From assembly GCA_030043595.1 (NCBI GenBank), contig JASHXJ010000027.1:1-10532 (forward strand): a DNA stretch of 10,532 nucleotides, read 5' to 3'. Positions 6,189-10,532 of the stretch are shown one piece after another; within the stretch, counting starts at the first letter, position 1, and every line of letters starts with the position of its first letter. Below the pieces are notes generated by a model, which did no database searches, was not told the origin of the DNA, and saw only the letters and a list, made by a program, of their open reading frames with translations. This DNA is from Trebonia sp. (GTDB taxonomy: Bacteria > Actinomycetota > Actinomycetes > Streptosporangiales > Streptosporangiaceae). Both the position numbers and the translations under genes were made by a program.

Positions 6189-7331
6189 CTAAACTACTGA
6201 CTCGTCCAGCTGAATACCGAGCTCATTCTTTCCGAAGAGGGCGAGTATGGGCTCGGCGGTGTTCGCGGTATGCACCTGCGCTGCATGCGCATCGCGCCAT
6301 AGCCGTTGGATCGGGTTGTGGTCGTAAATGACACTGCCGCCTGCATTCGCGTACACGAGGTTTATGGCGTCTATCGAGAGCCTGGCGCTGTGGACCTGAT
6401 TCCGGCGCACGCGCAGGCGCAAGGAGAATGGACTTGCCTCGCCCCGGCGCGCGACCGCCGCCATGTCTTCAAAGTCAGTCCGCATCAGGAGTTCGGCGGT
6501 GGCGAGGCTGACCTCAGCGCTGGCGATGCGGATCTGCGAGAACTGCTCGTCTGCAACCTTCGACCCGGATACGCTGCGGAATCGCCGGCTTGTCTGACTG
6601 AGGTACTCTGCGTAGGCGCCCCGCACCATTCCTATCAGCGGAGCAGTTATCGAATACGTAAATACTGGAAGAAACGGAAGCTGATAGGTCCAGCACGGAT
6701 TACTGGTGCTGCCCGAGCTCATGTCGTGCAGCCGGTGGGCGGGCACGAAGATGTCTTCTACGATGACATCTTTGCTCCCGGTGGCCTTCAGCCCCATCAC
6801 GTGCCACGTGTCGTCGATCTTAAAATCGGATCGTGGTACCAGGCAGCAGATGTGCTTGAAGCTGCCGTCGGACTGAACCAGCCGGCCGCCGAGCAGCGCC
6901 CAGGCAACGTGATCACAGCCGGACGAGAACGGCCAGGTCCCGCTCAGCCGATATCCGCCCTCGGCCTCCGTCACGACCCCGCGAGGGTTGTACTGCGATC
7001 CGATCAGCGCGGTGGGCTCGTCGCCCCATACCTCGTCCTGTGCCCGCCGCGCGAAGTGCGCCAAGTGCCAGGAATGAATGCCCACGATGGAGTACACCCA
7101 GCCGGTAGACCCGCACGCCGACGCCAGCTCCATGGCGATCTCCATCCCGAGATAGGGATCGGCCTCCGACCCTCCGTACCGCCGCGGCTGGAGCAGCTGG
7201 AAGAGCCCGGCCTTGCGAAGGTCGTCGATGGTCTCGTCCGGAATCCGTCTCAGCAGCTCCGCCGATCCGGCACGCTCGCGCGCCGCCTCGGCGCAGTCGC
7301 GTGCCCGGCGAAGCGCTTCCTCTCGCTCCAT
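6189..7331 (-). CDS. HsaA-like flavin-dependent monooxygenase (acyl-CoA dehydrogenase fold, group D)
   Basis: This 380-residue oxygenase has the acyl-CoA dehydrogenase fold and is the hydroxylase component of a two-component reduced-flavin system. The segment LSGTWPFSSGCDHVAWALLG (residues 129-148) and HVMGLKATGSKDVIVEDIFV (177-196) are hallmarks of the HsaA/4-hydroxyphenylacetate 3-hydroxylase C2 type rather than of true acyl-CoA dehydrogenases. The C-terminal QRLWRDAHAAQVHTAN (342-357) also fits. HsaA-type enzymes ortho-hydroxylate a phenol to a catechol, so it would supply the dioxygenase encoded two genes on. It needs a separate flavin reductase (HsaB-like), and none is encoded in the window. 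It is the first gene of the minus operon, with GGAGGAG about ten bases before the ATG. Upstream is a divergent control region with strong dyad symmetry. The substrate cannot be read from sequence; HsaA itself uses 3-HSA, a secosteroid phenol. Confidence 0.88.
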   Translation of the reverse strand: MEREEALRRARDCAEAARERAGSAELLRRIPDETIDDLRKAGLFQLLQPRRYGGSEADPYLGMEIAMELASACGSTGWVYSIVGIHSWHLAHFARRAQDEVWGDEPTALIGSQYNPRGVVTEAEGGYRLSGTWPFSSGCDHVAWALLGGRLVQSDGSFKHICCLVPRSDFKIDDTWHVMGLKATGSKDVIVEDIFVPAHRLHDMSSGSTSNPCWTYQLPFLPVFTYSITAPLIGMVRGAYAEYLSQTSRRFRSVSGSKVADEQFSQIRIASAEVSLATAELLMRTDFEDMAAVARRGEASPFSLRLRVRRNQVHSARLSIDAINLVYANAGGSVIYDHNPIQRLWRDAHAAQVHTANTAEPILALFGKNELGIQLDESVV

Positions 7332-7353
7332 CTGCCGAGATCTCCTCCGTTCC

Positions 7354-7385
7354 CAGGCCCAGGGCCCGGCCGGGCCGCACGCCTG
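7354..7385. promoter_or_regulatory. Nested 32-bp dyad near the monooxygenase start
   Basis: A perfect 14-bp palindrome GGCCCGGCCGGGCC (7363-7376) is flanked at equal distance by CAGGC (7354-7358) and GCCTG (7381-7385). All arms share one centre of symmetry, so 24 of 32 positions pair. It ends 23 bp upstream of the HsaA-like start and could be an operator or a 5'-leader hairpin on the minus-strand transcript. Confidence 0.6.
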
Positions 7386-7429
7386 CAGGAGCCAGAATGA
7401 CCGTCGATCACTGCTGCCTGCGCCTCCGA

Positions 7430-7444
7430 TTCCGTTGACCGGAA
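7430..7444. promoter_or_regulatory. Operator-like inverted repeat TTCCG-N5-CGGAA, copy 1
   Basis: TTCCG (7430-7434) and CGGAA (7440-7444) flank TTGAC. Thirteen of fifteen bases match copy 2 at 7512-7526. The symmetric arms and duplication in a divergent promoter region suggest a binding site for a dimeric regulator. It does not look like the KstR palindrome of steroid catabolism as I remember it. Confidence 0.6.
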
Positions 7445-7511
7445 CGGCCCTGAATCCACCCGGACAGCCGCCCGCTCCGGGCCTGCTCGCCCGGCGCTTC
7501 CCCAGGCCGTG

Positions 7512-7534
7512 TTCCGCTTACCGGAATCCGTTCC
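7512..7534. promoter_or_regulatory. Operator-like inverted repeat TTCCG-N5-CGGAA, copy 2, with overlapping half-site
   Basis: TTCCG (7512-7516) and CGGAA (7522-7526) flank CTTAC. The right arm is reused in a second inverted repeat, GGAA-TCCG-TTCC (7523-7534), so three half-sites lie in a row. The centre-to-centre distance to copy 1 is 82 bp, roughly eight helical turns, compatible with looping or paired control of the two operons. Confidence 0.6.
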
Positions 7535-7587
7535 CTGCCCGGCCGTCCCCGCGCTGCACGGTGCTAAGGAGACCACGAGAGGCAGCC

Positions 7588-7620
7588 ATGAATGACCTGA
7601 TGCCCGGAACGCGACGGTGA
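7588..7620 (+). CDS. Possible 10-codon leader ORF coupled to the acetaldehyde dehydrogenase gene
   Basis: ATG at 7588 opens a 10-residue frame, MNDLMPGTRR, whose TGA (7618-7620) overlaps the GTG start of the next gene as GTGA. GAGAGG (7577-7582) lies five bases before this ATG and AAGGAG (7566-7571) further upstream. By contrast the GTG at 7617 has only a weak GGAA in front of it. Ribosomes loaded at the mini-ORF could reinitiate on the GTG, giving coupled translation. The peptide has no attenuator-like run of a single amino acid. It may instead be an evolutionary remnant of an upstream gene or chance. Confidence 0.4.
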   Translation: MNDLMPGTRR

Positions 7621-8513
7621 CCGCTACCGTGGCCGCGATTGTCGGCCCTGGGAACATCGGCACCGACCTGCTGGCCAAGCTGCGGCGGCTGGACGGGCTC
7701 GAGGTGGCCTACATGGTCGGCGTGGTGGAGTCCGAGGGCCTGGCCAGGGCGAGGGAACTCGGCGTGGCCGCCTCGGCCGACGGCGTCGACTGGCTGCTGC
7801 GGCAGGACCCGCTCCCGCAGATCGTGTTCGAGGCGACCTCGGCGCGGGCGCACCAGTCTCATGCGCCGCGTTACGCGCAGGCGGGCATCAGGGCGATCGA
7901 CCTGACCCCGGCGCACGTCGGGCAGATGGTCTGCCCGCCGGTCAACCTGCCGGAGCATCTGGACGCGCCGAACGTCAGCATGATCAGCTGCGGAGCTCAG
8001 GCCACCATCCCCGTCGTGCACGCGGTCTCGCGGGTGGTGCCGGTACCGTACGCCGAGATCGTGGCGTCTGTGGCCTCGCGCTCGGCAGGCCCGGGGACCC
8101 GGGCGAACATCGATGAGTTCACCCACACCACCGCCGCGTCGCTGGAGTCGGTAGGCGGCGCCGCGCGGGGCAAGGCGATCATCGTCCTCAACCCGGTGGA
8201 GCCGCCGATGATCATGCGAGACACGGTGTTCTGCGCGATACCGGCGGACGCGGACACCGAAGCGATAGCAGCCTCGGTGCACACCATGGTCGAGGAGGTG
8301 CGGCGGTACGTGCCGGGCTACACGCTGCGGGCCGACCCGCAGTTCGACCCGCCGACGGCATCGTGGCAGGGCTACGGGCGGGTGGCTGTGTTCCTGGAGG
8401 TGCGCGGAAACGGGGACTACCTGCCTGAATATGCGGGCAACCTGGACATCATGACCGCCGCCGCCGCGCGGGTGGGGGAGCTGCTGGCCCGGGAAGCGGC
8501 GGCGCGGACATGA
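7617..8513 (+). CDS. Acetaldehyde/propanal dehydrogenase (acylating), HsaG/DmpF/BphJ-like
   Basis: This 298-residue CoA-acylating aldehyde dehydrogenase converts acetaldehyde or propanal plus CoA and NAD+ to the acyl-CoA. The NAD-binding motif GPGNIGTDLLAK is at residues 10-21. The catalytic cysteine is C125 in SMISCGAQATIP (121-132), typical of the DmpF/BphJ/HsaG group. The C-terminal NGDYLPEYAGNLDIMTAAA (265-283) is also conserved. These enzymes form a complex with the aldolase and receive the aldehyde through a channel; the ATGA overlap (8510-8513) with the aldolase gene here fits 1:1 synthesis. The GTG start is chosen because the nucleotide-binding strand begins almost at once after it and no upstream in-frame ATG is better. 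It is the first enzyme gene of the plus operon. Typical length is 300-315 residues, so it is complete. Whether the natural aldehyde is C2 or C3 cannot be told by eye. Confidence 0.93.
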   Translation: MTATVAAIVGPGNIGTDLLAKLRRLDGLEVAYMVGVVESEGLARARELGVAASADGVDWLLRQDPLPQIVFEATSARAHQSHAPRYAQAGIRAIDLTPAHVGQMVCPPVNLPEHLDAPNVSMISCGAQATIPVVHAVSRVVPVPYAEIVASVASRSAGPGTRANIDEFTHTTAASLESVGGAARGKAIIVLNPVEPPMIMRDTVFCAIPADADTEAIAASVHTMVEEVRRYVPGYTLRADPQFDPPTASWQGYGRVAVFLEVRGNGDYLPEYAGNLDIMTAAAARVGELLAREAAART

Positions 8514-9607
8514 GCGCCGGGGGCAGCCGGAAGATAAGAATCACCGACACGACGCTGCGGGACGGCAGCCACGCGATGTCTCATCAGTTCACCGAAGAGC
8601 AGGTGCGGGCCACGGTGCACGCGCTCGACGCCGCTGGTGTCGAGGTCATCGAGGTCACGCACGGCGACGGCCTGGGCGGGTCGTCGTTCAACTACGGCTT
8701 CTCGCTGACCGACGACATCGCGCTGATCAGCGCCGCGGTCCAGGAGGCTGCCCAGGCCAAGATCGCGGTTCTGCTGGTGCCCGGCATTGGGACCATGGCG
8801 GACCTGGGGCGGTCGCGGGAGGCCGGTGCGTCGGTGGCACGGATCGCGACTCACTGCACCGAGGCCGACGTGTCCGTGCAGCACTTCGGCATCGCCCGGG
8901 AACTGGGCATGGAGACGGTCGGCTTCCTGATGATGGCGCACCGGACCAGCGCCGCCGAGCTCGCGCGGCAGGCACGGATCATGGTCGACGCCGGGGCGCA
9001 GTGCGTCTACTGCGTGGACTCTGCCGGGTCGCTGCTGCTCAGCGAAGCTCAGGAGCGCATCCAGGCGCTCATCGCGGAAATCGGCGGTGAGGCGCAGGTT
9101 GGCTTCCACGGCCATCAGAACCTCGCCCTGGGCGTGGCCAACTCGGTGCTCGCCTATCAAAGCGGAGCGCTGCAGATCGACGGATCGCTGTGCGGGCTCG
9201 GCGCCGGTGCGGGAAATTCCCCCACCGAGGTGCTGGCCGCGACCTTCGACCGGCTCGGCATTGAGACCGGTATCGACGTGCATGCCACGCTGGCAGCCGC
9301 GGACGAGATCGTCAGGCCATTCCTGCCCAGGCTGCCATGGACCGACCGCGCGTCGATCGTGCAGGGTTACGCCGGCGTGTACTCCAGCTTCCTGCTCCAT
9401 GCCGAGCACGCTGCGGAGCGTTACGGGGTTCCTGTTCAAGGCATTCTCGAGCGCGTCGCTCAGCACGGTTATGTCGGCGGGCAGGAGGACATGCTGATCG
9501 ACGTGGCGCTGGTCCTGGCCCGCGAGCAGGAGGAGGAGGACGCCTCCTGCCGCCGCGGGCGCTCCGGGGGTCATGACAAGGAAGGACCCGCTCATGCCGA
9601 TCGCTGA
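8510..9607 (+). CDS. 4-hydroxy-2-oxovalerate/4-hydroxy-2-oxohexanoate aldolase (HsaF/DmpG/BphI-like)
   Basis: This 365-residue HMGL-like TIM-barrel class II aldolase splits a 4-hydroxy-2-oxoacid into pyruvate and an aldehyde. The N-terminal TTLRDGSHAMSHQF (residues 14-27) supplies R17, metal ligand D18 and H21. GFHGHQNLALG (198-208) supplies metal ligands H200 and H202, and Y291 lies in GVYSSFLLHAEHAA. All match the BphI residues (R16, D17, H20, H200, H202, Y290) almost one to one. The C-terminal domain that contacts the dehydrogenase is present (about 280-340). The last 25 or so residues (EQEEEDASCRRGRSGGHDKE and onward) are low-complexity and longer than usual, and their end overlaps the hydratase gene by 14 bp. 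The 4-bp overlap with the dehydrogenase gene is standard for this channelling pair. Aldehyde chain length is unresolved. Confidence 0.93.
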   Translation: MSAGGSRKIRITDTTLRDGSHAMSHQFTEEQVRATVHALDAAGVEVIEVTHGDGLGGSSFNYGFSLTDDIALISAAVQEAAQAKIAVLLVPGIGTMADLGRSREAGASVARIATHCTEADVSVQHFGIARELGMETVGFLMMAHRTSAAELARQARIMVDAGAQCVYCVDSAGSLLLSEAQERIQALIAEIGGEAQVGFHGHQNLALGVANSVLAYQSGALQIDGSLCGLGAGAGNSPTEVLAATFDRLGIETGIDVHATLAAADEIVRPFLPRLPWTDRASIVQGYAGVYSSFLLHAEHAAERYGVPVQGILERVAQHGYVGGQEDMLIDVALVLAREQEEEDASCRRGRSGGHDKEGPAHADR

Positions 9608-10382
9608 CCCGGCCGCGGCGGCCGCGGTCCTTTACGAGGCGCGCCGCACCGGCGTCCCGGTGCAGCCGTTCACCGACAACGACCCTGGCCTGGGCCTGGC
9701 CGACGGCTACGCAGTGCAGGAGCACCTGGTCCGGATGCTGCTGGCGGACGGCGAGCGGATCGTGGGTTACAAGGTCGGGCTGACGTCCAGGCCGATGCAG
9801 CAGATGATCGGCGTCAGCTCACCGGATTACGGTCCTGTGCTGGCCTCCACGGTGTACCCCAGCGGTGCGGATGTGCCGCTGTCCCGGTTCATCCAGCCGA
9901 GGATCGAGGCTGAGATCGTGTTCGTGCTCGGCGAGCGGCTGGCCGGGCCGGGCGTTAGCGAGGCCGACGCCCGTCGCGCCACAGCCGGGGTGGCCGCGTC
10001 GATGGAGATCATCGACTCCCGGATCACGGGCTGGCGGATCAAGCTCGCTGACACGGTCGCCGACCTTGCCTCGGCCGGCGCGGCTGCGATCTCCAGCCGG
10101 ATCGTGCCGCTGGCCGGGATGGACACCCGGCTGATCGGGATGGTGCTCACCCGCAACGGCGAGCTGGCCGACACAGGCGCGGGCGCGGCGGCGCTGGGCA
10201 ACCCGCTCACCGTGGTCGCCTGGCTGGCCAACACGCTGGGCGGGCACGGGGTCGCCCTGGAACCCGGGCACCTCGTGATGACCGGATCGTTGCACGCGGC
10301 GGTGCCTCTAGCCGCAGGCGACGTGTTCCGGGCGGAATTTGACCGCCTCGGCCCGGTGACGGTGCGGATAACTGGAGACTGA
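9594..10382 (+). CDS. 2-hydroxydienoate (2-keto-4-pentenoate) hydratase, HsaE/MhpD/BphH-like
   Basis: This 262-residue member of the fumarylacetoacetate-hydrolase superfamily (hydratase/decarboxylase branch) adds water to 2-hydroxypenta-2,4-dienoate or its hexadienoate homologue. The product is the aldolase substrate. K60 lies in GYKVGLTS (58-65). E105 and E107 (RIEAEIVFVLG) and E138 (ASMEIIDSRI) correspond to the metal ligands E106, E108 and E139 of E. coli MhpD. The expected DTVADNAS segment reads DTVADLAS (153-160), with L158 in place of the usual asparagine; this is unusual and might affect substrate choice. ATG 9594 is chosen over ATG 9573 because AAGGAAGGA lies seven bases before it and the length then equals that of HsaE-type proteins. 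The gene overlaps the aldolase by 14 bp. Order here is dehydrogenase-aldolase-hydratase; in the mycobacterial steroid cluster, as I recall, the hydratase comes first. Confidence 0.92.
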   Translation: MPIADPAAAAAVLYEARRTGVPVQPFTDNDPGLGLADGYAVQEHLVRMLLADGERIVGYKVGLTSRPMQQMIGVSSPDYGPVLASTVYPSGADVPLSRFIQPRIEAEIVFVLGERLAGPGVSEADARRATAGVAASMEIIDSRITGWRIKLADTVADLASAGAAAISSRIVPLAGMDTRLIGMVLTRNGELADTGAGAAALGNPLTVVAWLANTLGGHGVALEPGHLVMTGSLHAAVPLAAGDVFRAEFDRLGPVTVRITGD

Positions 10383-10412
10383 CTGAACTGACACGGGTAA
10401 GGAGGACGGGCG

Positions 10413-10532
10413 GTGGCCTGCCGCGCCCAGGGGCGGTGAGCAGGAGCTGCGCCGCCAGGCAGGCACCTGCGCCTTCTGCTGCGCGCAGCCGGAGCTGCGC
10501 GCAGGTCAGTGCCGCGGCGACCGTGGTATTCC
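10413..10532 (+). other. Right-edge segment: good RBS with short coupled reading frames, identity unclear
   Basis: AAGGAGG (10399-10405) sits seven bases before GTG 10413, which opens an eight-codon frame (MACRAQGR) ending in TGA at 10437-10439. A GTG at 10436 overlaps that stop (GTGA) and stays open to the window end. It gives 32 residues rich in Ala, Ser, Arg and Cys that I do not recognise. The third plus frame is also open but has no usual start codon. This may be the 5' end of another operon gene, a frameshifted start, or non-coding. Confidence 0.25.
10479..10504. repeat. Two perfect 10-bp palindromes CTGCGCGCAG forming a potential hairpin
   Basis: CTGCGCGCAG, itself a perfect palindrome, occurs at 10479-10488 and 10495-10504, six bases (CCGGAG) apart. 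The pair can fold into a 10-bp GC-only-closed stem with a 6-nt loop. Nearby is another palindrome GCAGG-CA-CCTGC (10459-10470), and GGAGCTGCGC is repeated at 10443 and 10491. No T-tract follows, so a classic intrinsic terminator is not shown. A GC-rich terminator or a binding site is possible. Confidence 0.5.

Larger units (their letters stand above)
7332..7616. promoter_or_regulatory. Divergent promoter/operator region between the two catabolic operons
   Basis: This 285-bp region separates the divergent monooxygenase and acetaldehyde dehydrogenase genes and must carry promoters for both operons unless one is internal. It contains three dyad-symmetric elements (7354-7385, 7430-7444, 7512-7534), a repeated 9-mer TCCGTTCCC (7346-7354 and 7527-7535) and a mini-ORF at its right end. 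TTGACC at 7435-7440 could be a -35 element, but I see no well-placed -10 partner. No regulator gene is in the window. Confidence 0.7.

Noticed and set aside
6306..7400. 364-codon plus-strand open frame opposite the HsaA-like gene
   Set aside because: No recognisable domain or ribosome site; the minus strand encodes a clear flavin monooxygenase over the same span.
7332..7616. KstR/KstR2-type steroid regulator boxes
   Set aside because: No TnnAACnnGTTnnA-like or AnCAAGnnCTTGnT-like palindrome was found by eye; the dyads present have a different sequence.
7518..8282. Minus-strand open frame opposite the acetaldehyde dehydrogenase
   Set aside because: Arg/His/Asp-rich translation typical of an antisense high-GC frame, with no motif.
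9573..9593. Hydratase start at ATG 9573
   Set aside because: The ribosome site AAGGAAGGA lies downstream of it and at ideal distance from ATG 9594; the 262-residue length also fits the family better.
8417..9595. Long open frame on the minus strand (392 codons) opposite the aldolase gene
   Set aside because: It mirrors the high-GC codon pattern of the aldolase gene, shows no family motif, and the plus-strand frame has all expected catalytic residues.
10322..10336. TTCCG-GG-CGGAA inverted repeat as a third operator copy
   Set aside because: The spacer is 2 bp rather than 5 and it lies inside the hydratase coding sequence, so it is probably chance.

Overview
The window looks like chromosomal DNA of a high-GC actinomycete. 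The reasons are strong G/C bias at third codon positions, GTG starts, many 4-bp ATGA start/stop overlaps, and protein families typical of Actinomycetota: an HsaA-type flavin monooxygenase, a TIGR03084/mycothiol-dependent isomerase-like protein, and FadE- and KstD-like enzymes. I cannot name a genus. There are no tRNA, rRNA, CRISPR or transposon signals.

Layout: a small SnoaL-like gene (242-622, +) converges on, and overlaps by 14 bp, the last gene of a six-gene minus-strand operon. That operon is read from 7331 down to 609: HsaA-like flavin monooxygenase, meta-cleavage C-C hydrolase, BphC/HsaC-type extradiol dioxygenase, FadE-like acyl-CoA dehydrogenase, metal-binding maleylpyruvate-isomerase-like protein, and KstD-like flavoprotein dehydrogenase. 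A 285-bp divergent control region (7332-7616) separates it from a plus-strand operon (7617-10382): acylating acetaldehyde dehydrogenase, 4-hydroxy-2-oxoacid aldolase, and 2-hydroxydienoate hydratase. The last 150 bp hold palindromic repeats and the possible start of another reading frame.

How the genes fit together: this is a nearly complete meta-cleavage pathway. The monooxygenase would ortho-hydroxylate a phenolic ring and the extradiol enzyme would open the resulting catechol. The hydrolase would split the ring-fission product into an acid and a 2-hydroxydienoate. Hydratase, aldolase and dehydrogenase would then turn the dienoate into pyruvate and an acyl-CoA. The KstD-like enzyme could make the phenolic ring by 1,2-desaturation of a cyclic enone. 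The acyl-CoA dehydrogenase would start beta-oxidation of a CoA-activated part. The set resembles the steroid A/B-ring pathway (KstD, HsaA, HsaC, HsaD, HsaE-G) but differs in gene order, in dioxygenase subtype, and in lacking visible KshAB and HsaB genes. The substrate is therefore open: a steroid-like, terpenoid or other alicyclic/aromatic compound.

The main regulatory structure is in the divergent region. It has two near-identical dyads TTCCG-N5-CGGAA 82 bp apart, a nested 32-bp dyad just upstream of the monooxygenase gene, and a 10-codon mini-ORF coupled by a GTGA overlap to the acetaldehyde dehydrogenase start.
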